A stretch of 64,000 bases of DNA from Aeromonas rivipollensis (GCF_010974825.1 NZ_JAAILA010000008.1:62001-126000); one strand, 5' to 3'. Shown: positions 1 to 9,053, numbered from the stretch's first letter. Made by a program: numbers and translations. Notes: generated from the sequence alone by a model not told the origin.

Positions 1-399
1 ATGCCGTCAGATATGGCTGCCACTTTGCACATGCCGTTCGACTACAAGGAGCTGCCCAATCAGAGCATCTTCCTGCTGGAGCGGGAGCACTGCCTGACCG
101 AGCACGCGGTGAGTGCCTGCCGGCTGCGGGACAAGAGCAAGATCAACCCCTTCGCCGCCACCAGTCTGCACACCCTGGTGCAGATGGTGGGCGCCGGCCT
201 TGGCACCACCTTCCTGCCCCAGATGGCCATAGATGCAGGCATCCTCGACAACTCGGATCTGGTGGCCATCCCCCTGCCCGGGGAGAAGCCCTATCGCGAG
301 ATTGGCCTGGTGTGGCGCCCCAGCACCACCCGGGTGCAGACCTTCTACAAGATTGCCGAGCTGCTCACGCCGCTGATAAGTCCCAAGGCGGCGGACTGA
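1..399 (+). CDS. oxyR: OxyR, peroxide-sensing LysR-type regulator (C-terminal part)
   Basis: This is the C-terminal 132 residues of a LysR-family effector domain, cut by the window start. It carries the OxyR signature: Cys31 and Cys40 of the fragment (in EHCLTEHAVSAC) have the nine-residue spacing of the two redox cysteines of E. coli OxyR (C199/C208), followed by a conserved ATSL and an IGLVWRP motif near the end. In the family, disulfide formation between these cysteines switches the protein to an activator of catalase and peroxiredoxin genes. The DNA-binding domain lies upstream of the window, so the ATG at base 1 is an internal Met and not a true start. Confidence 0.85.
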   Translation: MPSDMAATLHMPFDYKELPNQSIFLLEREHCLTEHAVSACRLRDKSKINPFAATSLHTLVQMVGAGLGTTFLPQMAIDAGILDNSDLVAIPLPGEKPYREIGLVWRPSTTRVQTFYKIAELLTPLISPKAAD

Positions 400-516
400 C
401 GACTGGCTCGCCGGGGGCCCTTTCTCTGCCCTCGGCAAGTTTTTATGCTATCGCTGTTCAGGTTCCAGGCAGGAACATCGTCTATGATGAATCCCGTGCC
501 CTATCAAGGAGTTGAG

Positions 517-966
517 ATGTTTCGCACCTTGCTTCCGCCCCTGCTGGCCCTGCTTGTCGTCGCCTGCTCCAGTACCCCGGAGCCGCCCCCTCCTGCCCGC
601 CAGGCCAGTGCCTTCGACGGCTTCTATCAACAGTGGCGCGGCGTCCCCTATCGCATGGGCGGCACCAATCGCGCCGGCCTCGACTGCTCCGCCTTCACCC
701 AGCTTGCCTACCAGCAGGTGCTGGGCTTCACCCTGCCCCGCACCACTGAATCCCAGGCCAGCCTCGGCCGCCCGGTGGACAGATACCGCCTGCAGCACGG
801 GGATCTGGTGTTCTTCAAGACCGGCTGGCAGCAGTACCACGTCGGCGTCTATACCGGTGCCGGGGAGTTCATTCACGCCTCCACCAGCAAGGGGGTGATC
901 CGCTCGCGCCTCGACAACGTCTACTGGAACAGCCGCTACTGGCAGGCCCGCCGCCTGACCCAGTAG
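517..966 (+). CDS. NlpC/P60 family lipoprotein endopeptidase (MepS/Spr-like)
   Basis: A 149-residue lipoprotein with a signal peptide ending in a lipobox (LVVAC, Cys16), a short Pro-rich linker and one NlpC/P60 domain. The catalytic triad is visible: Cys in LDCSAF, His in YHVGVY and His in FIHAST. Relatives such as E. coli MepS cleave D-Ala-mDAP crosslinks in peptidoglycan and sit in the outer membrane facing the periplasm. The start at 517 is chosen because an AAGGAG site lies six bases upstream and it begins exactly at the signal peptide; a longer reading from 445 would put 24 non-signal residues in front. Whether it is MepS or NlpC cannot be settled from sequence alone. Confidence 0.85.
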   Translation: MFRTLLPPLLALLVVACSSTPEPPPPARQASAFDGFYQQWRGVPYRMGGTNRAGLDCSAFTQLAYQQVLGFTLPRTTESQASLGRPVDRYRLQHGDLVFFKTGWQQYHVGVYTGAGEFIHASTSKGVIRSRLDNVYWNSRYWQARRLTQ

Positions 967-987
967 CCGCCACCAACGAACACCAAA

Positions 988-1011
988 AAGGCCCCAAGGG
1001 GCCTTCTTCTT
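988..1011 (+). terminator. Rho-independent terminator after the MepS-like gene
   Basis: A perfect 8-bp stem (AAGGCCCC/GGGGCCTT, 988-1005) with a 2-base loop is followed by a T-rich tract. The stem starts with A residues, so it could also serve the convergent gene ending at 1030. Confidence 0.75.
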
Positions 1012-1029
1012 TATGTGCCGCGCAGAGGC

Positions 1030-1323
1030 TCAGTGCTTGCGGTGCCAGCGGGGCGAGGTGGCTCGCTCGCCCCAGGGGGTCACGCAGGGCAGCAGGGCCC
1101 CTTCGATCAGCCCATCGCTTGCTGCCAGCGCCTCGGCAATCTTCTCGTGGAGCAGCCGCAGCAGGTTTTTGTCCTGCTCCGCCAGGGAGTGACCCGCGGC
1201 GAAATACTCGCGCTGATGTTGCAGCGCCAGCTTCTGGGCAAATTCATAGGTGTTGAAACTGTCCGGCATGCGCTCGATCACATCGTCCAGCCGGGCCAGC
1301 AGGCTGTGCAATTCCCTGGTCAT
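1030..1323 (-). CDS. Hypothetical small cytosolic protein
   Basis: A 97-residue protein with no signal peptide or membrane segment. It appears helical, and the tail is basic and His/Arg-rich (ends RWHRKH). An upstream GGAGAG is well placed for the ATG at 1323, and codon use matches the GC-rich backbone, so I regard it as a real gene. It is convergent with the MepS-like gene and divergent from the aldehyde dehydrogenase operon. I do not recognise a family. Confidence 0.6.
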   Translation of the reverse strand: MTRELHSLLARLDDVIERMPDSFNTYEFAQKLALQHQREYFAAGHSLAEQDKNLLRLLHEKIAEALAASDGLIEGALLPCVTPWGERATSPRWHRKH

Positions 1324-1463
1324 GTGCTGCTCTCCATTTGAGTTGATGATTGAAAACTACCCCTTATTGGATAATTCACCAATCGAGATACCCCCAAACT
1401 GTGTGGCCGAGCACAGTTCCATCGGAGAACCCACTCATCCACCCTTGCTCTGGCACGCCCTTG

Positions 1464-1514
1464 TTTACAAGCTGGCAACAAGCCGGTAGGCTTAGACCGA
1501 CTAATCAGTCGGTC
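1464..1514 (+). promoter_or_regulatory. Promoter and palindromic TetR-type operator of the aldehyde dehydrogenase operon
   Basis: A perfect 8-bp inverted repeat, GACCGACT (1495-1502) and AGTCGGTC (1507-1514) around AATC, lies 21 bases before the aldehyde dehydrogenase start. Just upstream is a plausible sigma70 promoter: TTTACA (1464-1469), 17 bp, TAGGCT (1487-1492). A repressor on the palindrome would block the start of transcription. The TetR gene in the same operon is the obvious candidate, which would make the operon autoregulated; this assignment is an inference. Confidence 0.65.
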
Positions 1515-1535
1515 AATTTTTGTGCGGAGCATGCC

Positions 1536-2963
1536 ATGGAAGCCATACGAACAGAGTCCCCAGACAAGTTCTCCCTGCCCGAGCAGGTGAACCGCCTCAA
1601 GCGGGCCTGTCAGGCCCATCCCATGCCGAGCCTGGAGCAACGCCGCAACCGGCTGAGCGCACTCAAGGGGGCCCTGCTCGCCCACAAGCAACCCCTGTGC
1701 GACGCCCTGGCCCTGGACTATGGCCAGCGCAGCGACTACGACAGTCTGGTCGCCGACATACTGCCCTGCGTCATGCAGATCAACTACAGCCTGAAACGGC
1801 TCAAGGGCTGGATGAGGCCGGCGCGGCGCCACCCCGGCCTGCTGCTGGCCCCCGCCAGGGTCGAGGTGCACTATCAGCCTCTGGGCGTCATCGGCATCAT
1901 GGTGCCCTGGAACTTCCCTGTGATGCTGAGCCTGGGGCCCCTCATAGGCACCATCGCCGCCGGCAACAGAGCCATGATCAAGCTCTCCGAGTTCACCCCC
2001 CATACCAATGCCGTGTTGCGCACCCTGCTGGCCCAGGTGTTTGGGGATGACGAGGTGGTGGTCATCGAGGGGGACGCGGGACTCGCGGCCGCCTTCAGCA
2101 CCCTCCCCTTCGATCATCTGCTGTTCACCGGCTCCACTGCGGTGGGCAGGCTGGTGATGGCCGCCGCCGCCCCCCAGCTCACCCCCCTCACCCTGGAGCT
2201 CGGTGGCAAGAGCCCCTGCCTCATCGCCCCCGACATGCCGCTGGCCCTGGCGGTGGAGCGGATGATCTTCGGCAAGAGCCTCAACGCCGGCCAGATCTGC
2301 GTGGCCCCGGACTATGTGCTGCTGCCGCGGGGGCAGGAGCAGGCCTTTATCGAGGCCTATCAGGCGCACTTTCGCCGCCTCTATCCCAAGGGGCTGGATA
2401 GCCCGGATTACGGCTCCATCATCAACGGGGCCCAGTACGAGCGGCTCACCGCCTGGCTGGCGGAGGCGAAGCAGGCGGGCGCCCAGGTGCACCCTTGCGC
2501 CTCGCCGGCCCGGGATGACGGCGCCCGCCGCCTGGTGCCCCACCTGCTGACCGAGGTGCCCGGCCACTGCCAGCTGATGCAGCAGGAGATCTTCGGCCCA
2601 TTGCTGCCCCTGGTGCCCTATGACAGCCTCGACGAGGCCCTCGCCTACATAGCGGCGCGCCCGCGCCCCCTCGCCTGCTACCTGATGAGCCTGGATCCGG
2701 CGCTGCAGAGCCGCCTCATCCGGGAGACCCACGCCGGTGGCATGGCCATCAACGAGTGCCTGTTCCAGGTGGCGGCGGACGACGCCCCCTTCGGCGGCAT
2801 AGGCCCCTCCGGCATGGGTCACTACCATGGCCACGAGGGCTTTCTCACCTTCTCCAAGGCGAAAACCGTGCTGCGCCGTGGCCGTTTCAGCGCCGGAACC
2901 CTGATCCACCCCCCTTATCGGCGCTGGTACCAGCGGCTGATGATGGCCCTGTTCCTGCGCTAG
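1536..2963 (+). CDS. Coniferyl-aldehyde-dehydrogenase-type aldehyde dehydrogenase
   Basis: A 475-residue NAD(P)-dependent aldehyde dehydrogenase of the class-3/coniferyl aldehyde group (short form, C-terminal hydrophobic tail). Visible signatures are VPWNFPV (substrate/cofactor site), TGSTAVGR (Rossmann glycine motif), LELGGKSP (catalytic Glu region) and the catalytic Cys in NAGQICVAPDY. It oxidises an aldehyde to a carboxylic acid. The start at 1536 has GGAG six bases upstream; a longer frame from 1350 runs through the promoter and operator and is rejected. It is the first gene of an operon with TetR, an SCP2-like protein and an iron alcohol dehydrogenase, so the pair probably converts an alcohol to an acid. 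The substrate is unknown. Confidence 0.88.
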   Translation: MEAIRTESPDKFSLPEQVNRLKRACQAHPMPSLEQRRNRLSALKGALLAHKQPLCDALALDYGQRSDYDSLVADILPCVMQINYSLKRLKGWMRPARRHPGLLLAPARVEVHYQPLGVIGIMVPWNFPVMLSLGPLIGTIAAGNRAMIKLSEFTPHTNAVLRTLLAQVFGDDEVVVIEGDAGLAAAFSTLPFDHLLFTGSTAVGRLVMAAAAPQLTPLTLELGGKSPCLIAPDMPLALAVERMIFGKSLNAGQICVAPDYVLLPRGQEQAFIEAYQAHFRRLYPKGLDSPDYGSIINGAQYERLTAWLAEAKQAGAQVHPCASPARDDGARRLVPHLLTEVPGHCQLMQQEIFGPLLPLVPYDSLDEALAYIAARPRPLACYLMSLDPALQSRLIRETHAGGMAINECLFQVAADDAPFGGIGPSGMGHYHGHEGFLTFSKAKTVLRRGRFSAGTLIHPPYRRWYQRLMMALFLR

Positions 2964-2971
2964 GAGGCTGC

Positions 2972-3562
2972 ATGAGCGAACACATGACAGACAAACGCCG
3001 CCAGATCCTGGATGCCGCCCTTGCCCTCTGCGCCGAGGATGGCCTGCAGGGGGCCGCCACCGCCCGCATCGCCCGGGCGGCCGGGGTGGCCAACGGCACC
3101 CTGTTTCACCACTTTCCCAGCAAGGAGCTGTTGATCCAATGCCTCTATCAGGACGTCAAGCTGCGCCTTGGCGCCGCCATCAGCGAGGCGGATCCGGCCC
3201 TGCCCCTCAGGGAGCAGGCGCGCCACTACTGGCATCAGGCGATGAGCTGGATGCAGGCCCATCCCCACGAACTCAAGTTCGTGCTGGGGTTCTTCCACTC
3301 CCCCTTGCTGGCCAGATCCCTGCGCAGCCAGATCCTGGGGGAGACACTGCGCTTCCTGCCGCGCCTGCTGAGCCAGGGCCAGGCCAGCGGCGAGCTGATG
3401 CAGGCGCCCCCCGTCCTGATGCTGGAGGTGTGCCAGAGCCAGTTTCTGGCCTGCGCCTCCCTCTTTGTGGACCAACCCGAGCTCGGGGAGGATCCCCACT
3501 GGCAGGCCAGCGCCTTCGCCCTCTTCTGGTCCGCCATCGCAGGAGGCCCTCATGACGCTTGA
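2972..3562 (+). CDS. TetR/AcrR family transcriptional regulator
   Basis: A 196-residue TetR regulator. The N-terminal helix-turn-helix is clear (residues about 8-55: RRQILDAALAL, then IARAAGVANGTLFHHFPSKE); the rest is a helical ligand-binding domain typical of the family. TAGGAGG overlaps the stop of the preceding gene and gives a strong ribosome binding site. Its location inside the alcohol/aldehyde oxidation operon and the perfect palindrome in front of that operon suggest it is a local repressor released by the substrate or an acyl derivative. Confidence 0.88.
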   Translation: MSEHMTDKRRQILDAALALCAEDGLQGAATARIARAAGVANGTLFHHFPSKELLIQCLYQDVKLRLGAAISEADPALPLREQARHYWHQAMSWMQAHPHELKFVLGFFHSPLLARSLRSQILGETLRFLPRLLSQGQASGELMQAPPVLMLEVCQSQFLACASLFVDQPELGEDPHWQASAFALFWSAIAGGPHDA

Positions 3563-4061
3563 TCCCCTGCTCGCCACCGGCAGGCGCCTCTTGATAGGGA
3601 GCCTGCTCTGGGTCATCGGCCGCACCCTGTGCCGCGCCGCCCGGGTCGACGAGGCGGTGCGCCGGGAGCTGGCCCCCCTGCCGGAGGGGCTCTGCATCCG
3701 GCTGGAGGTTCACGGGCTGCCTCATGGCCTGACCCTGCACAAGAGGGCCGGGCGCTGGCGCTGCGGCCCCGCGCCCCGGGGGGCAACAAGCCCTCATCTG
3801 CTGCGCGTCTGCTTCAAGCACCCCGCCATCGCCTTTCGCGCCCTCAGCTTTCGCCTCGGCATCAATCAGGCCTTCTGCGAGAACCGACTGCTGGTGGAGG
3901 GGGATCTCAGTGCGGCCATGCACCTGGTGCGGGCGCTGGAGCAGTTGCAAGCCCTGATCCTGCCGGCCTTCATCGCACGGCCCCTGCTGCGCCACTACCC
4001 GAGCCCGCGCCACAAGCTGACGCGAGCCTGCCACATCTACCTGGGTCTGCTGACCGGTTGA
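3552..4061 (+). CDS. SCP2 sterol-carrier-like lipid-binding protein
   Basis: A 169-residue protein that overlaps the TetR gene by 11 bases and has AGGAGG upstream, so it is translated from the same operon. The middle and end resemble SCP2-domain proteins such as E. coli YhbT/UbiT: the element FCENRLLVEGDLSAAMHLVRAL matches the family's QRRLxIEGD region. SCP2 domains bind hydrophobic lipids or acyl chains. Together with the flanking dehydrogenases this hints at a lipophilic (long-chain or isoprenoid) alcohol/aldehyde substrate; this is an inference. Family assignment is by eye and moderate. Confidence 0.6.
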   Translation: MTLDPLLATGRRLLIGSLLWVIGRTLCRAARVDEAVRRELAPLPEGLCIRLEVHGLPHGLTLHKRAGRWRCGPAPRGATSPHLLRVCFKHPAIAFRALSFRLGINQAFCENRLLVEGDLSAAMHLVRALEQLQALILPAFIARPLLRHYPSPRHKLTRACHIYLGLLTG

Positions 4062-4078
4062 AGAGAAGGATGAACACC

Positions 4079-5263
4079 ATGAGCCGTTATTACGATTTCT
4101 TCTGTCCGGTCAGGTTGATGGCGGGGGAGCAGGCACTGGAGCAACTTCCGGACGAGCTGATGGCGCTGGGGGCGCGCCGTCCGCTGCTGCTCACCGACAA
4201 GGGGGTCGGCGGCAGCGGGCTCGCCACCCTGCTGGCCAATGTGCTGGCGGAGGGGGGCCTGCCGGTGGCCGCAATCTGGGACCAGATCCCCGCCGACTCC
4301 TCTACCGCAGTGGTGGAGCGCATCGCCACCCGCTGGCGGGAACTCGGCTGTGACAGCCTGGTGGCCCTGGGGGGCGGCTCCGTCATCGACACCGCCAAGG
4401 CGGTCAACATCCTGGTCACCCTGGGTGGGGAGCGGCTGCTGGATCACGCGGGGGCAGGTTGCCTGACCCGGCCCCTCAAGCCGCTGGCTGTGGTGCCGAC
4501 CACGGCGGGCACCGGCTCCGAGGTGACACTGGTGGCGGTGATCCGGGACGAGGGGAGCGGGCGCAAGGTGCCCTTCACCTCCCCCTTCCTGCTGCCCCAG
4601 CTGGCGGTGCTGGACCCGCGCCTCACCCAGGGGCTGCCGCTGCCCATCACGGCCGCCACCGCCATGGACGCCATGACCCACGCCATCGAGGCCTTCATCG
4701 GCAACGGCAAGAACCCGGTCAGCGACGCCCTGGCCCTGATGGCGGTGGAGAAGATAGCCGATGCCCTGCCCAGGGTGCTGCTGGCCCCCGAAGACAAGGC
4801 CCTGCGGCTGCAACTGGCGGAGGGCTCCACCCTGGCGGGCATGGCCTTTTCCAACTCCATGGTGGGGCTGGTGCACGCCCTCGGCCACAGCCTGGGGGCC
4901 CGCTGCCACCTGCCCCACGGCCTGTGCATGAACCTCTTCCTGCCCACGGTGCTCGACTACAACAGGCCCCAGATAGACACCGAGCTGGCCCGCCTGCTGC
5001 TGCCGCTGGCCGGGCCGGAGCGCTTCGCGGCCACCCCACAGGCCCTGCGCCCCCAGGCGGCCCTGGATGCACTCTGCGCCCTGCGGGACAGTCTCTGGCA
5101 GGGAGTGGGGTTGCCGCGCACCCTGGCGGAAGCCGGGGTGACGGACAGAGCAGTGCTCAAGGATATCCGGGATCTCGCCATCAACGACGGTGCCCTGCTC
5201 TACAACCGCAAGGATGCGGACAGGGAACAGCTGCTGACGCTGCTGGAGCAGGTATGGGAATGA
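4079..5263 (+). CDS. Iron-containing (group III) alcohol dehydrogenase
   Basis: A 394-residue metal-dependent alcohol dehydrogenase. It shows the NAD-binding GGGSVIDTAKA, the family motif TTAGTGSEVT, and the metal ligands in DAMTHAIEAF and GHSLGARCHLPHG. The second ATG (4079) is preferred over 4070 because AGAAGGA lies eight bases before it, whereas it abuts the first ATG. It closes the operon started by the aldehyde dehydrogenase and would supply the alcohol-to-aldehyde step. It ends 15 bases from the convergent cysM gene, with no clear hairpin between them. Confidence 0.88.
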   Translation: MSRYYDFFCPVRLMAGEQALEQLPDELMALGARRPLLLTDKGVGGSGLATLLANVLAEGGLPVAAIWDQIPADSSTAVVERIATRWRELGCDSLVALGGGSVIDTAKAVNILVTLGGERLLDHAGAGCLTRPLKPLAVVPTTAGTGSEVTLVAVIRDEGSGRKVPFTSPFLLPQLAVLDPRLTQGLPLPITAATAMDAMTHAIEAFIGNGKNPVSDALALMAVEKIADALPRVLLAPEDKALRLQLAEGSTLAGMAFSNSMVGLVHALGHSLGARCHLPHGLCMNLFLPTVLDYNRPQIDTELARLLLPLAGPERFAATPQALRPQAALDALCALRDSLWQGVGLPRTLAEAGVTDRAVLKDIRDLAINDGALLYNRKDADREQLLTLLEQVWE

Positions 5264-5278
5264 CCCCGGGGCGCAGGA

Positions 5279-6169
5279 TCAGAAGGGCGGAGTAAAGACC
5301 CCGGTGGAAAGATAGCGATCCCCCCGATCGCAGATGATGGCCACCACCACCCCTTGGCTCAGCTCGGCCGCCACCCGCAGGGCACCGGCCACGGCGCCCC
5401 CCGAGCTGACCCCGCAGCAGATCCCCTCCTCCCGCGCCAGCCGGCGCATGGTGGCGAGCGCCTCCTCCTGGGTCACATCCAGCACCCGATCGACCCTTTG
5501 TGGCTCGAAGATGGCGGGCATATAGGCGGCGGGCCAGCGGCGAATGCCCGGGATCTGGCTCCCCTCTGCCGGTTGCAGCCCAATCACCTCTACCGCCGGG
5601 TTCTGCTCCTTGAGGTAGCGGGAGACCCCCATTATGGTGCCCGTGGTGCCCATGGCCGAGACGAAGTGAGTGATTGCCCACTCGCTCTGGCGCCAGATCT
5701 CGGGACCGGTGGAGAGGTAGTGGGCATCCGGGTTGGCCGGGTTGTTGAACTGATCGAGCACCAGCCCCTCGCCGCGCGCCTGCATGGCGAGGGCGAGGTC
5801 GCGCGCAGCTTCCATGCCCTCTTCCACCAGCACCAGCTCGGCGCCGTAGGCCTGCATGGCGTCGCGCCGCTCCTGGCTCATGTTGCTCGGCATCACGAGG
5901 CGCATCCTGTACCCCCGGGCCGCCGCCACCATGGCCAGCGCTATGCCGGTATTGCCCGAGGTGGCCTCGATAAGCCGCGCGCCTGGCCCTAAGTGACCAC
6001 TCGCCTCCGCCGCCCGGATGAGGTTCAGGGCCGGCCTGTCCTTGACCGAGCCGCCGGGGTTGTTGCCCTCCAGCTTCACCAGCAGGGTCACGTCGGGATA
6101 GGGGTTGATGCGGCGCAGGCGCAGCAACGGGGTATTGCCAATCAGATCTTCCAGGGTGGCGAAGGCCAT
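5279..6169 (-). CDS. cysM: Cysteine synthase B
   Basis: A 296-residue PLP enzyme that makes cysteine from O-acetylserine and sulfide or thiosulfate. It follows E. coli CysM closely: KLEGNNPGGSVKDR with the PLP lysine, the TSGNTGIA substrate loop, SAMGTTGTI for phosphate binding, CGVSSGGA and the CysM-type ending ICDRGDRYLSTGVF. Length matches CysM rather than the longer CysK. The ATG at 6169 aligns with the family start; another ATG at 6181 adds four residues but has AGAGG touching it, which is too close. Confidence 0.93.
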   Translation of the reverse strand: MAFATLEDLIGNTPLLRLRRINPYPDVTLLVKLEGNNPGGSVKDRPALNLIRAAEASGHLGPGARLIEATSGNTGIALAMVAAARGYRMRLVMPSNMSQERRDAMQAYGAELVLVEEGMEAARDLALAMQARGEGLVLDQFNNPANPDAHYLSTGPEIWRQSEWAITHFVSAMGTTGTIMGVSRYLKEQNPAVEVIGLQPAEGSQIPGIRRWPAAYMPAIFEPQRVDRVLDVTQEEALATMRRLAREEGICCGVSSGGAVAGALRVAAELSQGVVVAIICDRGDRYLSTGVFTPPF

Positions 6170-6327
6170 AACGGGATCCATCCTCTGCTAACTGTTCTAT
6201 ACCTTGCCTGACGAGCCACTCGCAGGCCGGTCAGTGTAAGCGAGCCTCCTCGGCCCGCAAAGAGCACTGTTGGCAAAGTCCGGCCAGCATGCTCTGATAC
6301 CCCTTCCCCACCCTTTGAGGAGCCTCC

Positions 6328-6585
6328 ATGAGCGACATTCTTCATCAGGCCGACCAGCAGCAGTTCATCTGCGTGGTGGACGGCAAGACCTCTCGCCTCA
6401 GCTACCGCTGGCTGGATGCGGGCACTGTCGATGCCTGCAGCACCCAGGTGCCGTCCGAGCTGAGGGGACAGGGCATTGCCGACAAACTGGCGCGCAGCTT
6501 CTACGACTGGGCCCGAGCAGAGGGGCTCACCATAGTGCCGAGCTGCAGCTACATAGGCGTCTGGCTGCGCCGTCATGGGGGTTGA
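6328..6585 (+). CDS. Small GNAT-like acetyltransferase (YjdJ type)
   Basis: An 85-residue minimal GNAT protein. The acetyl-CoA loop is seen as VPSELRGQGIADKLA, then a helix and the terminal VPSCSYIGVWLRRH strand. E. coli YjdJ and eukaryotic GTLF3B/NATD1 homologues share this compact architecture; their substrates are not known. GAGGAG lies five bases before the start. It overlaps the following nucleotidyltransferase gene by 11 bases, so the two are co-translated. Confidence 0.75.
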   Translation: MSDILHQADQQQFICVVDGKTSRLSYRWLDAGTVDACSTQVPSELRGQGIADKLARSFYDWARAEGLTIVPSCSYIGVWLRRHGG

Positions 6586-7159
6586 GGCACAAGCGGCCCG
6601 AGAGGCACAGCTGCAAGCCCGCACCGAGGCCCTGCTGCGGACCGATCCCCTACGCATGGCCTGCCTCTGGGCTGCGCGGGAGCTGGCCCTGCCGGACTGG
6701 GCGCTGGGGGCGGGCTTTGTGCGCAACCTCATCTGGGATCACCTGCACCAGAAAGCCGAGCCCACTCCCCTCAACGACATAGATCTTATCTATCTGGATC
6801 CCAGCGACCCGGAAGGTGCGGACGAACGGGAGTACGAAACCCGGCTCAGAATTCGCTTGCCTGATCAACGCTGGGAGGTGCGCAACCAGGCGCGCATGCA
6901 CAGTCGCCAGCAGGTGCCCCCCTTCGCCAGCTCGCTGGAAGCGCTCAGTCACTGGGTGGAGGTCCCCACCTGCATCGGGGTCAGGCTGCTGGCCAACGAT
7001 GAGTTCGAGTGGCTGGCGCCCCATGGCTTTGGCCACAACTGGTCGCTGCAGGTGAGTGCCAATCCGCGCTGCCGGCAGGAGAGCCGGATCTTCATCGACA
7101 GGATCAGGGACAAACAGTGGCAGCGCATCTGGCCTGATCTGGTGGTGAACTGGCCATAA
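6575..7159 (+). CDS. Nucleotidyltransferase-fold family protein (formerly DUF925)
   Basis: A 194-residue protein of the nucleotidyltransferase family once called DUF925. The fold's signature is GAGFVRNLIWD (helix before the glycine/serine turn), followed by the metal-binding aspartates in LNDIDLIYLD. No biochemical role is established for the family. It starts inside the end of the GNAT gene, and no terminator separates the pair from upstream promoter sequence around 6182-6327. Confidence 0.75.
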   Translation: MGVEAQAAREAQLQARTEALLRTDPLRMACLWAARELALPDWALGAGFVRNLIWDHLHQKAEPTPLNDIDLIYLDPSDPEGADEREYETRLRIRLPDQRWEVRNQARMHSRQQVPPFASSLEALSHWVEVPTCIGVRLLANDEFEWLAPHGFGHNWSLQVSANPRCRQESRIFIDRIRDKQWQRIWPDLVVNWP

Positions 7160-7229
7160 CCGGATTGCAATGTTTCGGCAACCTTGGGCACACTAAGGAA
7201 AAGCTGTTTATAACTCAATGGGTTAAATA

Positions 7230-9053
7230 ATGCGCGACTTCTTCTCTCTCGAACGCTGGCTGCCGGGCCTCGCCGCCCTGCTGCAATATCAGCGGGCCTG
7301 GCTGATGCCGGATCTTCGCGCTGGCCTCTCGGTGGCGGCCGTGGCCTTGCCCGTGGCCATAGCCTATGCGGAGCTCGCCGGAGTGGGCGCCATCGTCGGC
7401 CTCTACTCCTGCATACTGCCCATGGTGGTCTACGCCCTCTTTGGCACCTCCCGCCAGCTCATCGTCGGCCCGGACGCCGCCACCTGCGCCGTCATTGCCG
7501 CCGTGGTGACGCCACTCGCCGCCGGGGATCCCACCCGCCAGTGGCAACTGGTGATGACCATGACCGCCATGACCGGCTTCTGGTGCCTGATCGCCAGCCG
7601 CTTCAAGCTGGGGGTGCTGGCGGACTTTCTCTCCCGCCCCATACTGATGGGCCTGCTCAATGGTGTGGCCATCACCATAATGGTGAGCCAGCTCTCCAAG
7701 ATCTTCGGCTTCACCTTCAGCGAGCGCTATCTCATCGAGCGGATCTTGAATGGCACCGACTACCTTACCCAGACCCATCTGCCGACCCTGGCCATGAGTC
7801 TGACCGCCCTGCTCACCCTGCTGCTGGCCAAGCGCTACAGGCCATCCTGGCCCTCCTCCATGGTGGCCATGGTGGTGACGGCGGCCCTGGTGTGGGCCCT
7901 CAATCTCGGCCAGTTCGATATCGCCACTCTGGGGGCGGTGGGCTCGGGCCTGCCCGCCTTCCAGATGCCGGAGTTCCCCCCCGGCCTGATGCGCGAGCTG
8001 GTGCTGCCGGCGCTCAACCTCGCCATGGTGAGCTTCGTCTCCATGATGCTCACCGCCCGCAGCTTCGCCGCCAAGAACGGCTACGAAATCGATGCGGACA
8101 AGGAGTTTCGGGCCCTTGGCATGGCAAACCTGGCCTCGGCTGTCTCCCAGGGCTTTGCCATCAGCGGCGCGGATTCACGCACCGCGGTCAACGACGCCAA
8201 CGGCGGCAAGAGCCAGCTGGTCTCCATCATAGCCGCGGCTGTGATCGCCCTCATCACCTTCTACCTGACGGCGCCGCTGCAATTCATTCCCACCGCCGCC
8301 CTCGGGGTGGTGCTGGTGATGGCCTCTCTGTCGCTCACCGATTTTCGCGGCCTCTGGGCTCTGCGCGACTCGGACCGCGCCGCCTTCTGGCTGGCGCTGA
8401 TCACCTTTATCAGCGTGCTCACCATGGGGGTGATCCCGGGGATCACCCTCGCGGTCTTGCTGGGGCTGTTCCAGTTCCTGCGCAACGTGATGCGCCCCAC
8501 CGATCAGCTGCTCGGCATGGACGATGAAGGGGTGGTGCGCACCCTGGGGGACAACGAGCAGGCCAAGGCGATTCCCGGCATCCTGGTCTATCGCTTCAAC
8601 TCGCCGCTGACCTACTTCAACGCCCCCTACTTCAAGCGGCGGGTGCTGGCGCTGCTGGTGCAGGATCCACACAATCCCAAGTGCCTCATCGTGGATGCCG
8701 TGGCCTGCTTCACCCACCAGGACATCAGCGTGATGAGCATGGTGGGGGAACTGCACAAGGAGCTCAGGCGCCGCGGCATCCACATGGTGATGGCGGGTCG
8801 TCACGGCCAGATGACCCAGTGGCTCAAGCAGGCGGGGATCCGGATCGGGGACGAGGGGGTCATCCTCAGTCCCGACATGTATCAGGCCCTGCGCCTGACC
8901 CGCTGCTACCGGGAGCCTGTGTTCAAGGATGACGAAGTGGTGGAGAGCACCACTGATACCCTGCTCTCCCGCTGGCCTCAGGATGAGACGCTACCGGACT
9001 CGGCGCGCCTCACCCGGCCCTGCGAGCAGGAAGCGGGCGCCACCCCGGTCTGA
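7230..9053 (+). CDS. SulP family anion transporter with STAS domain
   Basis: A 607-residue SulP (SLC26-like) transporter. About the first 430 residues form a membrane core of many hydrophobic segments, with the family motif region PVAIAYAELAGVGAIVGLYS near residues 45-65. A cytosolic STAS domain follows (about 460-570), containing VYRFNSPLTYFNAPYFKRRV. Relatives carry sulfate, bicarbonate, chloride or dicarboxylates; no local gene decides the substrate. A hairpin terminator follows the stop. The ribosome binding site is weak. Confidence 0.88.
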   Translation: MRDFFSLERWLPGLAALLQYQRAWLMPDLRAGLSVAAVALPVAIAYAELAGVGAIVGLYSCILPMVVYALFGTSRQLIVGPDAATCAVIAAVVTPLAAGDPTRQWQLVMTMTAMTGFWCLIASRFKLGVLADFLSRPILMGLLNGVAITIMVSQLSKIFGFTFSERYLIERILNGTDYLTQTHLPTLAMSLTALLTLLLAKRYRPSWPSSMVAMVVTAALVWALNLGQFDIATLGAVGSGLPAFQMPEFPPGLMRELVLPALNLAMVSFVSMMLTARSFAAKNGYEIDADKEFRALGMANLASAVSQGFAISGADSRTAVNDANGGKSQLVSIIAAAVIALITFYLTAPLQFIPTAALGVVLVMASLSLTDFRGLWALRDSDRAAFWLALITFISVLTMGVIPGITLAVLLGLFQFLRNVMRPTDQLLGMDDEGVVRTLGDNEQAKAIPGILVYRFNSPLTYFNAPYFKRRVLALLVQDPHNPKCLIVDAVACFTHQDISVMSMVGELHKELRRRGIHMVMAGRHGQMTQWLKQAGIRIGDEGVILSPDMYQALRLTRCYREPVFKDDEVVESTTDTLLSRWPQDETLPDSARLTRPCEQEAGATPV

